Source of the DNA: Macrothele yani
Taxonomy: Eukaryota; Arthropoda; Arachnida; Araneae; Macrothelidae
NCBI GenBank assembly: GCA_039090855.1
Contig: CM077027.1
Coordinates: 99,298,316-99,362,315 of the forward strand
Direction of reading: 5' to 3'
DNA length: 64,000 nt
The first letter of the stretch is position 1. The number at the start of each line of letters is the position of its first letter. A program made the translations under genes and the position numbers. This document shows positions 22,206-33,041 of this stretch, in pieces. The notes below the pieces were generated by a model. The model was given only the letters and a program-made list of their open reading frames with translations. It was not told where the DNA came from and made no database searches.

Positions 22206-22360
22206 CGGGGGGCCAGTATCCGGGGTCCGACCTCTTAACGTGCCCATCCGACGCACAGCGAGTATTTAGTGGTTCGAGCGCTCGTATCTCCTTGGGATCG
22301 AATCTAAGGTCATCTCTGTGGCAGTCACGAACGTTGACCACTAGGCCACCCGCGGCCTTT
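22196..22360 (-). mobile_element. tRNA-derived SINE-like sequence, family B
   Basis: The minus strand begins GGCCGCGGGTGGCCTAGTGG, a box A-like head, and has GATTCGATCCC as box B. It differs from family A and directly adjoins the long repeat D. A single copy is seen, so the family status is inference. Confidence 0.5.
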
Positions 22361-22369
22361 TGGGGGAAC

Positions 22370-23165
22370 GCAATGTTTAGTGACTGTTTATAGCGGATTC
22401 TCACACACGAACGCCCGCGCGCACACACATTTTATAGGACTGTGTTCTTTTATATGCGCATAAGTAAAAAAAATAAATATTACAATGAATAAAAACTAAA
22501 ACCTTTTAATTTATAATTCAGTTAAAAATATCTGTACTACAAAGAGTAGGTTACGCATCATCTGAAGGAGTTTCGTTTTTCTTAATTGCGCTGCTTCAAA
22601 TTAGTGAAAGCATTTGGAATTCACTATATGTTTCCCTACCTTATTGCACATAATGATTATGGTAATAAATGAGCATATTGAGTTCATCGACGTCATGCAG
22701 TATCAAAAGAACAAAAACTACACACCCCGGCAATTTAAACTTGAGAGGAACACCTGAGAGAGTGTCCATTCCTAAATGTAAGTTGCCAAAGAAAAAAAAA
22801 AAAACGCTGCTGTTCGACACCACTGTAAACAATTAGAGGATGCCGTCTCTTCCTGAACCTAGTGCTGTCCTGGTCAGCTGCTATGTATCGAATTGCCACT
22901 GTGAATGAATTTCAGTTTGGTATTCCAAAGCCAAGGTCAGTAGACTCTATTAACCTTGTTCTAAATCAAGCCTGCAACATTGTTACTTATTCAACATTCT
23001 GCTCTACGGGATAACGTACTAAATGATACGAAAGTAAAACAGTCGAATACGACATCCCCTCTGGCTAAAGGTCGTCCCATAGACAGCATTTATTGTCTCG
23101 GGGCAAAAGCTGTGAAAACTGCAAAATTAGAGACAAAATTTTCAAAAGTAAAAATTTTGCAATAA
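22370..23165. repeat. Long non-coding repeat D, copy 1
   Basis: Colinear with 48245-48975 over about 750 bp, in the same orientation. Shared markers in order: GGGGGAACGCA, a CACACACATTTTATA segment, GGAGTTTCGTTTTTC, GCATTTGGAATTCACTA, GAGTTCATCGAC, GCTGCTGTT..GACA, CAGCTGCTATGTA, GGATAACGTAC, and TTTATTGTCTCGG. No open frame is conserved, and no terminal repeats were found. Confidence 0.85.
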
Positions 23166-23774
23166 TTAGGAACACAATTCATAAATGAACTGAGAGCCAA
23201 AATTTCCTCGGTATAATTCTACAGCACTTTTTTTTTTTTTTTCAAATATTGTGCACACTACTTTCCCATTGTTTCTTTTGTGTGTGTGTGTGTGTTCCAC
23301 TATTTGCCAATTTCTTAAGGGAACGCAGTTCCCCGCTGTTCCCGCCCATTTACCACTGCAATTCACCGTAACACATTTTCCCCATTAAAACAGTTGCTCA
23401 CGGAAACAAGTAAAATGCTCCAGTTCTTTTTTTTTTTTTTTTTTTTCTTTTTCAGTTTTCAATCAACCACAGCTACAGGTCCCCTGGGCGGATTCAAGTG
23501 GAAAAAATACCCGTATTATCCACTCGGTGGTGGGGGTGTCATCGCCACTACGCGACTCTGTGTCGCCTGCGAATGGTTGATTTTCTTTTTTTCAGGGAGA
23601 AATTCATTAAGTTCTATTGGGGTAAAGTGTATCTAGGCAGAGCTGGGAAGCAAATGTTTTCCCACACTTCCTGTTGTTTTCCTCAGCTTGGGCTTGTACA
23701 CTGCTAGCAAAGGATACAAATTCAGGACAGGAATAGCTTGACAAAAGTTGGACAGTGAAGCTCTCAACTCAGAC
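23166..23774. other. Low-complexity spacer before the satellite
   Basis: Contains long T runs (23228-23242, 23428-23450), a (TG)n run near 23280, and a GC-richer stretch at 23480-23570. No gene was recognised. Confidence 0.5.
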
Positions 23775-26700
23775 TGCGTTTGTTAAGACCATTACGAAGC
23801 TTGTCTCTAGTCACAGATCTCTCTCTAGGTGAGATTTCCGAGATTTGAAGGTTGAGTGTTTGGACGCATATTTCGAAAGTTGTCACATATTTAAACAGAA
23901 GCGTGGAGAAAAGTGAAGACATAGGTCTCAACCTCCGTTTTTCCACATTCCACTCCTGATATGTTGTTAAGACCATTACGAAGCTTGTCTCTAGTCACAG
24001 ATCTCTCTCTAGGTGAGATTTCCGAGATTTGAAGGTTGGGTGTTTGGACGCATATTTCGAAAGTTGTCACATATTTAAACAGAAGCGTGGAGAAAGGTGA
24101 AGACATAGGTCTCAACCTCCGTTTTTTCACATTCCACTCCTGATATGTTGTTAAGACTATTACGAAGCTTGTCTCTAGTCACAGATTTCTCTCTAGGTGA
24201 AATTTCCGAGATTTGAAGGTTGGGTGCTTGGACGCATATTTCGAAAGTTTTCACATATTTAAACAGAAGCGTGGAGAAAGGTGAAGACATAGGTCTCAAC
24301 CTCCGTTTTTTCACATTCCACTCCTGGTATGTTGTTAAGACCATTACGAAGCTTGTCTCTAGTCACAGATTTCTCTCTAGGTGAAATTTCCGAGATTTGA
24401 AGGTTGGGTGCTTGGACGCATATTTCGAAAGTTGTCACATATTTAAACAGAAGCGTGGAGAAAGGTGAAGACATAGGTCTCAACCTCCGTTTTTCCACAT
24501 TCCACTCCTGATATGTTGTTAAAACCATTACGAAGCTTGTCTCTAGTCACAGATCTCTCTCTAGGTGAGATTTCCGAGATTTGAAGGTTGGGTGTTTGGA
24601 CGCATATTTCGAAAGTTGTCACATATTTAAACAGAAGCGTGGAGAAAGGTGAAGACATAGGTCTCAACCTCCGTTTTTTCACATTCCACTCCTGGTATGT
24701 TGTTAAGACCATTACGAAGCTTGTCTCTAGTCACAGATTTCTCTCTAGGTGAAATTTCCGAGATTTGAAGGTTGGGTGCTTGGACGCATATTTCGAAAGT
24801 TGTCACATATTTAAACAGAAGCGTGGAGAAAGGTGAAGACATAGGTCTCAACCTCCGTTTTTCCACATTCCACTCCTGATATGTTGTTAAGACCATTACG
24901 AAGCTTGTCTCTAGTCACAGATCTCTCTCTAGGTGAGATTTCCGAGATTTAAAGGTTGGGTGTTTGGACGCATATTTCGAAAGTTGTCACATATTCAAAC
25001 AGAAGCGTGGAGAAAGGTGAAGACATAGGTCTCAACCTCCGTTTTTCCACATTCCACTCCTGATATGTTGTTAAGACCATTACGAAGCTTGTCTCTAGTC
25101 ACAGATCTCTCTCTAGGTGAGATTTCCGAGATTTGAAGGTTGGGTGTTTGGACGCATATTTCGAAAGTTGTCACATATTCAAACAGAAGCGTGGAGAAAG
25201 GTGAAGACATAGGTCTCAGCCTCCGTTTTTCCACATTCCACTCCTGGTATGTTGTTAAGACCATTACGAAGCTTGTCTCTAGTCACAGATCTCTCTCTAG
25301 GTGAGATTTCCGAGATTTGAAGGTTGGGTGTTTGGACGCATATTTCGAAAGTTGTCACATATTTAAACAGAAGCGTGGAGAAAGGTGAAGACATAGGTCT
25401 CAACCTCCGTTTTTCCACATTCCACTCCTGATATGTTGTTAAGACCATTACGAAGCTTGTCTCTAGTCACAGATCTCTCTCTAGGTGAGATTTCCGAGAT
25501 TTGAAGGTTGGGTGTTTGGACGCATATTTCGAAAGTTGTCACATATTCAAACAGAAGCGTGGGGAAAGGTGAAGACATAGGTCTCAACCTCCGTTTTTCC
25601 ACATTCCACTCCTGGTATGTTGTTAACACCATTACGAAGCTTGTCTCTAGTCACAGATCTCTCTCTAGGTGAGATTTCCGAGATTTGAAGGTTGGGTGTT
25701 TGGACGCATATTTCGAAAGTTGTCACATATTTAAACAGAAGCGTGAAGAAAGGTGAAGACATAGGTCTCAACCTCCGTTTTTCCACATTCCACTCCTGAT
25801 ATGTTGTTAAGACCATTACGAAGCTTGTCTCTAGTCACAGATCTCTCTCTAGGTGAGATTTCCGAGATTTGAAGGTTGGGTGCTTGGACGCATATTTCGA
25901 AAGTTGTCACATATTTAAACAGAAGCGTGGAGAAAGGTGAAGACATAGGTCTCAACCTCCGTTTTTCCACATTCCACTCCTGATATGTTGTTAAGACCAT
26001 TACGAAGCTTGTCTCTAGTCACAGATTTCTCTCTAGGTGAGATTTCCGAGATTTGAAGGTTGGGTGTTTGGACGCATATTTCGAAAGTTGTCACATATTT
26101 AAACAGAAGCGTGGAGAAAGGTGAAGACATAGGTCTCAACCTCCGTTTTTCCACATTCCACTCCTGATATGTTGTTAAGACCATTACGAAGCTTGTCTCT
26201 AGTCACAGATCTCTCTCTAGGTGAGATTTCCGAGATTTGAAGGTTGGGTGTTTGGACGCATATTTCGAAAGTTGTCACATATTCAAACAGAAGCGTGGAG
26301 AAAGGTGAAGACATAGGTCTCAACCTCCGTTTTTCCACATTCCACTCCTGGTATGTTGTTAAGACCATTACGAAGCTTGTCTCTAGTGACAGATCTCTCT
26401 CTAGGTGAGATTTCCGAGATTTGAAGGTTGGGTGTTTGGACGCATATTTCGAAAGTTGTCACATATTTAAACAGAAGCGTGGAGAAAGGTGAAGACATAG
26501 ATCTCAACCTCCGTTTTTCCACATTCCACTCCTGATATGTTGTTAAGACCATTACGAAGCTTGTCTCTAGTCACAGATTTCTCTCTAGGTGAGATTTCCG
26601 AGATTTGAAGGTTGGGTGTTTGGACGCATATTTCGAAAGATGTCACATATTTAAACAGAAGCGTGGAGAAAGGTGAAGACATAGGTCTCAACCTCCGTTT

Positions 26701-28749
26701 TTCCACATTCCACTCCTGATATGTTGTTAAGACCATTACGAAGCTTGTCTCTAGTCACAGATCTCTCTCTAGGTGAGATTTCCGAGATTTGAAGGTTGGG
26801 TGTTTGGACGCATATTTCGAAAGTTGTCACATATTTAAACAGAAGCGTGGAGAAAGGTGAAGACATAGGTCTCAACCTCCGTTTTTCCACATTCCACTCC
26901 TGATATGTTGTTAAGACCATTACGAAGCTTGTCTCTAGTGACAGATCTCTCTCTAGGTGAGATTTCCGAGATTTGAAGGTTGGGTGTTTGGACGCATATT
27001 TCGAAAGTTGTCACATATTTAAACAGAAGCGTGGAGAAAGGTGAAGACATAGGTCTCAACCTCCGTTTTTCCACATTCCACTCCTGATATGTTGTTAAGA
27101 CCATTACGAAGCTTGTCTCTAGTCACAGATCTCTCTCTAGGTGAGATTTCCGAGATTTGAAGGTTGAGTGTTTGGACGCATATTTCGAAAGTTGTCACAT
27201 ATTCAAACAGAAGCGTGGAGAAAGGTGAAGACATAGGTCTCAACCTCCGTTTTTCCACATTCCACTCCTGATATGTTGTTAAGACCATTACGAAACTTGT
27301 CTCTAGTCACAGATCTCTCTCTAGGTGAGATTTCCGAGATTTGAAGGTTGGGTGTTTGGACGCATATTTCGAAAGTTGTCACATATTCAAACAGAAGCGT
27401 GGAGAAAGGTGAAGACATAGGTCTCAACCTCCGTTTTTCCACATTCCACTCCTGGTATGTTGTTAAGACCATTACGAAGCTTGTCTCTAGTCACAGATCT
27501 CTCTCTAGGTGAGATTTCCGAGATTTGAAGGTTGGGTGTTTGGACGCATATTTCGAAAGTTGTCACATATTTAAACAGAAGCGTGAAGAAAGGTGAAGAC
27601 ATAGGTCTCAACCTCCGTTTTTCCACATTCCACTCCTGGTATGTTGTTAAGACCGTTACGAAGCTTGTCTCTAGTCACAGATCTCTCTCTAGGTGAGATT
27701 TCCGAGATTTGAAGGTTGGGTGTTTGGACGCATATTTCGAAAGTTGTCACATATTTAAACAGAAGCGTGGAGAAAGGTGAAGACATAGGTCTCAACCTCC
27801 GTTTTTCCACATTCCACTCCTGATATGTTGTTAAGACCATTACGAAGCTTGTCTCTAGTCACAGATCTCTCTCTAGGTGAGATTTCCGAGATTTGAAGGT
27901 TGGGTGTTTGGACGCATATTTCGAAAGTTGTCACATATTCAAACAGAAGCGTGGGGAAAGGTGAAGACATAGGTCTCAACCTCCGTTTTTCCACATTCCA
28001 CTCCTGATATGTTGTTAAGACCATTACGAAGCTTGTCTCTAGTCACAGATCTCTCTCTAGGTGAGATTTCCGAGATTTGAAGGTTGGGTGTTTCGACGCA
28101 TATTTCGAAAGTTGTCACATATTCAAACAGAAGCGTGGAGAAAGGTGAAGACATAGGTCTCAACCTCCGTTTTTCCACATTCCACTCCTGGTATGTTGTT
28201 AAGACCATTACGAAGCTTGTCTCTAGTCACAGATCTCTCTCTAGGTGAGATTTCCGAGATTTGAAGGTTGGGTGTTTGGACGCATATTTCGAAAGTTGTC
28301 ACATATTTAAACAGAAGCGTGGAGAAAGGTGAAGACATAGGTCTCAACCTCCGTTTTTCCACATTCCACTCCTGATATGTTGTTAAGACCATTACGAAGC
28401 TTGTCTCTAGTCACAGATCTCTCTCTAGGTGAGATTTCCGAGATTTGAAGGTTGGGTGTTTGGACGCATATTTCGAAAGTTGTCACATATTTAAACAGAA
28501 GCGTGGAGAAAGGTGAAGACATAGGTCTCAACCTCCGTTTTTCCACATTCCACTCCTGATATGTTGTTAAGACCATTACGAAGCTTGTCTCTAGTCACAG
28601 ATTTCTCCCTAGGTGAGATTTCCGAGATTTGAAGGTTGGGTGTTTGGACGCATATTTCGAAAGTTGTCACATATTTAAACAGTAGCGCAGAGAAAGGTGA
28701 AGACATAGGTCTCAACCTCCGTTTTTCCACATTCCATCCCTGATATGTT
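23775..28749. repeat. 184-bp tandem satellite, about 27 units
   Basis: Units repeat every 184 bp with a HindIII word (AAGCTT) in nearly each and only a few variable sites: GATATG/GGTATG, CTCTCTCT/TTCTCTCT, TATTTAAAC/TATTCAAAC. Each unit opens an 89-codon frame on the minus strand that spans one and a half units. Because 184 is not a multiple of three, neighbouring frames are shifted by one base and overlap by 86 bp, so these frames are not genes. Edge units are more diverged; the last one (from about 28570) loses the motif at CATTCCATCCCTG. Confidence 0.97.
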
Positions 28750-28808
28750 CTACTTCAACTCTAGCCCTGTTCTTTGATTTTAGCAACGGGAGGAAAGGGG
28801 GAGACGTG

Positions 28809-29880
28809 CAGTGACGGACTGGGTCTAAAAATATTGGTGGCCAGGAGACAAAGGGGACCCACCCACAACTATAAGGCTATCATTGAATTTTTATGTGAAA
28901 TAAATAAAATTTTCAAAAAATACATAAGTGGAGAAAAGGTACAATTAAAATTTTTGCGAAATATATTTATATTTTTGGTAATTACAATGTACATATGTTG
29001 TACATATTACTGGTAGTATACAGTAGATACTAAATGTAAATACAGATTGTTATAATTGAATTTTTTTAAATAAATGGTGGATATGTTTTTTAAAGTTTGC
29101 TTGTGCTGAACATTTTACACATTAACAGGTAGTTCAAAAGCATATTTCACGTAGTCCACTATATTAAGAGCAATCGTTTGAATTCATTAAATGATGTGCG
29201 AATCTGTCAATAATTGCTTCTGCATCCAATTCATCTAACAATTGCCTTTCAATGGATAGCAACGTGTAAGATTCCAAGTTCTCTACAGATAGTGAATTTC
29301 TTAGCCTTGTCTTTATGATCTTTAGCTTTGAAAATGTCCTCTCACCTTGGACTTGAGTAATTTATAGTGTGCAGATGCCTTTATAAAGTTCATAAAGGTT
29401 ATCATATGCCTTGTCATGAAGTCTGTTGGATGCCCGAATTTTTAGTACACACAATAAGCAAGTGCTACAAATTTTACACTTGTTGCAACTGGAATCCATA
29501 TCCTCACCATCATTAAGAAATAGCTGGAATGCATCAGAGTTCGAAGCAAAAGAAAACAATTCCAATATTAATTGATTTTTGTTGAGTTTGTGGAGACAGC
29601 AAAATAATACCTGTTAATATTTAGCTGTTTGTGGAGACAGCTAAATATACCTTCCAAAACGGCCTTCACCTTCAAAGCCCTTCTCTACAATAGTCTTAAA
29701 CTTTGCTGAGTCCAAGCAGGATAAATCTTTATACAACTTTTTGTGTTGTACAAAACGTGAATCTAGTTAATTGCATACAGTAATAATATTGGAACTTCTA
29801 TTATATTTTAAAGCTACTAAAAGGTCATTAGCATTTTGTGTTTTTTTTAATATATTAATTTTGATTTTTGGTAATCTATA
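28809..29880 (-). pseudogene. hAT-superfamily transposase relic with one terminus
   Basis: On the minus strand the C-terminal dimerisation region reads QVQGERTFSKLKIIKTRLRN, then LLSIERQLLDELDAEAIIDR, matching the hAT C-terminal domain of ZMYM-like transposases. Just upstream are KCKICSTC and LYELYKGICTL with an intervening stop, and further upstream (29650-29760) LDSRFVQHKKLYKDLSCLD. Stops and shifts make it dead. At 28809 the plus strand starts CAGTGACGGACTGGGTCT, a typical hAT terminus, so the element's 3' end adjoins the satellite. The N-terminal half and other terminus are missing; the LINE begins at 29885. Confidence 0.75.
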
Positions 29881-29884
29881 GCAT

Positions 29885-30151
29885 AAGTGGCTGGCGGACT
29901 ACTTTAGGGAGTCGAACTTCGATTTTCTTTTGGCGCAGGAAACTCACCATAAAAACTTGGGGAAATTTTTTGCCTTTCGTAGAAATACGGGGCTAAGGTT
30001 CAAGTACTCCCGCTTCACCGGAGAGCCTATCATATACAAGCCGCAGCACGAAAATAGCGTCACTCATTTTCAGGCCGATGGGGACGGTAGAGTGGTTACT
30101 ATCTCGGTGATAAGTGGAGTGATGCCGATTAAGATTGTCTGTGTGTATGTT
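29885..30151 (+). pseudogene. LINE endonuclease domain, first segment
   Basis: Opens with WLADYFRESNFDFLLAQETH, containing the conserved QET active-site glutamate of the apurinic-type endonuclease of LINEs. It continues to HFQADGDGRVVTI and KIVCVYV, where it stops at the insertion of the hAT-like element. With the segments 32798-33041 and 34459-37016 it forms one colinear LINE. The 5' part is cut off by the hAT relic. Confidence 0.85.
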
Positions 30152-30465
30152 CAGTGGCGTAACTAGCACAACGTGCGCCCCCACGCAAGATTTACTTCAG
30201 CACCCCTAAGAAAAGCAATTTTACCACTATTTCGAACACGAGGGAGGATGTGTTTTTCACAGTGTGTGTATTGTGGTGGTGGTGAAGGGGGGGGGGGGAT
30301 CAGGAAGACAGGGAGAGTGTCTGGAAAAGTAAGGGGTTACCTGGAGTCCTGTAGTTTTAACTTTTTAAGTGATTTTTGGAACAGAAATACGTAATGAAAG
30401 GTTATTAATCAGCCAATCAGTATTATCGCGGTGCGCGGATTGGTACATGAATATGAATATACATA

Positions 30466-31682
30466 CATTATCTACCAACAAGTAATTGGACACCCCTGCA
30501 ATCGACGATATCTGCGGTCCTGATACACGTCCCGGACGCCGCCGTTAAATATCGTGTGGGAAACAACAACGCAACCAGTCGCATGCAAGATGCCACGCAG
30601 ATCGGAGCTCTCTGATTTCGAGAAAGGTGTAATCGTCGAGTATCACAGAAACGGCCGATCCATACGTGATATATCCAGCGAGTTGAAGTACCCAAAATCG
30701 ACAGTGGCCTACGTGATTGGCAAGTGGAAGATGAGAGGTGACTGTAGGAATGTGCCCCTTCCCGGCAGACCCACAAAGCTGGGAGTTAGAGACCGACGGG
30801 TGCTGGCCAGAGAAATTCGGAAGAACCGCACCAAATCGATGGGCCACATCCGTGAAGAGTTTCAACAGGCATCCGGGAGTGTTCTTTCGATAATACCATC
30901 CGCAAGGAAGCCCATCTGCTCTGTTATCATGGACGTGCTGCCGCCCACAAGCCTTTGATCACCAAGTCCAATAGCGTTGCTCGGCTAACGTGGTGCAAAG
31001 AACGTCGACAGTGGACCGTTGAACAGTGGAAACAGGTTCTCTGGAGCGACGAATCAAGGTTCACCCTCTACCGTTCGGATGTCAGGGTCTGGGTTTGGCG
31101 TCTGCCTGGAGAACGCCTCCTGCCGGAATGTATTGTGCCAACTGTGAAGTTTGGCTGCGGTGGAATTATGCTATGAGGCGTTTCTCCTGGTATGGCATGG
31201 GTCTCTTGGTCGCAATTCCTTGTAGACTCAACGCCAAGACCTACTGCAACATTTTGGATGACCATGTGCTTCCTACGTTGTGACAGTTTTACGGGGTGGA
31301 CCCATGTTACTTTCAGGATGACAATGCCACCTGTCATGTTGCGAGGTCCACTCTGGATTGGTATGGTGACAATGGGGTTAATCAAATGGACTGGCCTGCG
31401 CAGAGCCCAGACCTTAACCCTATCGAGCACCTCTGGGACGAGTTGGAGCGTCGACTTAAGGGTTGCCCCCACCGTCCGAAATCGGTGAAGGAACTGACCT
31501 GTCTTCTCCAAGCCGAGTGGAAGAAAATACCGCTAGCCGTCGTACAACGCCTGGTTGAGAGTATGCCCCGGAGGGTCGCAGCTGTAATCGCCGCTCGTGG
31601 AGACTCCACCAATTATTGAAGGTGAATAAACTTCGTTTTCCTTTGCTATCACAGGTGTTCAATTACTTGTTGGTAGATAGTG
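30466..31682 (+). mobile_element. Tc1-family transposon nested in the hAT-like element
   Basis: Left end CATTATCTACCAACAAGTAA and right end inverse TTACTTGTTGGTAGATAGTG, with TA at 30464-30465 and 31683-31684; 1217 bp. Same subfamily as 9555-10724. Confidence 0.95.
30590..31619 (+). pseudogene. Tc1 transposase relic, catalytic acids kept (DD34E)
   Basis: Starts MPRRSELSDFEKGVIVEYHR at 30590, followed by a helix-turn-helix (RSIRDISSELKYPKSTVAYV), the GRPTKLG hook and REIRKNRTKS. A shift occurs near 30890. HKPLITKSNSVARLTW and the first aspartate (WSDESRFTLYRSD) lie in the next frame. TGA codons interrupt at about 31174 and 31280. The C-terminal half is open from 31296: FQDDNATCH (second aspartate), SPDLNPIEHLWDEL (glutamate, 34 residues on), SMPRRVAAVIAARG. 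All three acids remain, but the gene cannot make a full protein. Confidence 0.9.
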
Positions 31683-32375
31683 TACATTTTATCGTAAGAA
31701 ACGAATTCGGTAAAACATATTTAGGTGGTTAAGGTTAATAAGACTTAATAATCACTCACTTTACTTTACTTTCACTCGTTTCTGAAGTGCTTGGTTTTTG
31801 TGAAATGACTGCTTTTAAACTTTAAACAGTTGACGTGCTAAATAAATCATCATTCTATTCATCAGAAACTACACTTGAGCTCAATTGACTCTGCGCAAAA
31901 AGAACTGGTCGAGTTTTGGAAGTTTCTTTTTGCGTTCTCCTTCTCTTTTGTTTTGCCAATACCATGCATCACTTGGACGCTTTTGTGACAATTTGCAAAT
32001 GGATGGCGTTCGCTTGTATATGAAAGCTTCTACACAGTAAATGAGGTAGACATACTTACTACAAGGAAGAACTAAAAGCAATAGCAACGTCTAATTGTTT
32101 TGTCCAACACTAAAATAAATCACTTGAAGAAATTACCCTCTCATACATGGTAGATCTGAGGCTGGTGTGAATAAATGTGTTGGCGCCTGTCGTATACGTA
32201 GGTGACTGTTTTCTCATATTCTCCATGGGGAATCCCCATGTGGCCTCGCATTTTTCCTCAGCAGCATAGAGAGAGGGCGATTGGAGAGTGATCGCATTAC
32301 AACCCGGAGCCAAAGGGCCAAATAGCTTCAATCTGTAGGATATCCAGTGTTTTGAAAGTGAAACTTCGTATTTTT

Positions 32376-32600
32376 TTTTTTTTTTTTTTGTGATTGGAGG
32401 TTTAACGACCACCGTGAGCAACTCAATGGGCTATAAGCAGTCACCCGTCCCTAATTTAGGGTCACTGGTTCCAGGGAAGGGAGAGAGCCAGTGCCGAAAG
32501 ACAAACACAACATCCATGCCTCACCGGGATTCGAACCCGGACCTCGTTCGGACGAATGATCAGAGGCCATCGCTTAGACCACTGCGCCACCGGGGCGGCT
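32376..32600 (-). mobile_element. tRNA-derived SINE, family A, nested in the hAT-like element
   Basis: Inverted copy with a T run as tail, then GGTTTAACGACCACCGTGAG, CACTGGTTCCAGGGAAGGGA, box B inverse GGGATTCGAACCCGG, and head GCGCCACCGGGGCGGC. A well-preserved copy. Confidence 0.95.
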
Positions 32601-32797
32601 GTATTTATTTAGACAAAGCTAAATATGTCTTAAAGAAACATATGAAACTTATGGTTAATTATTTGTTCGTTTGTTTTTGTGCGTGCTCTGATTTTTTCAT
32701 AAAACTATAATTGTCAGTTGCAGTACGCCCCTTTGTTACCTGCCCGCCCCACAGTTTCGGGGGCTGCGGGGGTGGTAGTTACGCTACTATGTATGTT

Positions 32798-33041
32798 CCG
32801 TCTCATGGCCCTCTACTACGGAACAACTTCTACGCCTTACTTTCTTAGAGTGAGGGAAGATTTTCTGGTGGTCGATAACCATACCATCCGGCTGGGCACT
32901 CATGACCACATGCAACCTTACAGCAGGGTCCTTACGGTCTTGATCAGGAATCAGCAGCTCAAGGATGTATGGCGCTCTCTTTATCCGCAGGTGCCGGGTT
33001 ATACCTGGAGTAGGAATAACCAAGCTTCTAGGATCGATATA
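32798..33041 (+). pseudogene. LINE endonuclease domain, second segment
   Basis: Resumes the frame of 29885-30151 with PSHGPLLRNNFYALL. After a shift it reads FLVVDNHTIRLGTHDHMQP and DVWRSLYPQVPGYTWSRNN followed by ASRIDI, matching the TW...SRID region of LINE endonucleases. It stops at the TA where the Tc1 (33042-34456) is inserted. Confidence 0.9.

Larger units (their letters stand above)
30152..32789. mobile_element. Non-autonomous hAT-like element nested in the LINE
   Basis: The termini are CAGTGGCGTAACTAG at 30152 and the inverse CTAGTTACGCTAC-like GTAGTTACGCTACTA at 32789, flanked by an 8-bp duplication TGTATGTT (30144-30151 and 32790-32797), the hallmark of hAT transposition. Removing it with one duplication rejoins the LINE frame as VCVYVPSHG. 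Its own sequence is non-coding; its length comes from a Tc1 (30466-31682) and a SINE (32376-32600) inserted later. A G run occurs near 30285. Confidence 0.9.

Noticed and set aside
23764..28730. Series of 79-89 codon minus-strand frames as a tandem gene family
   Set aside because: The spacing of 184 bp is not a codon multiple and the frames overlap in shifted phase. They are a by-product of the satellite.
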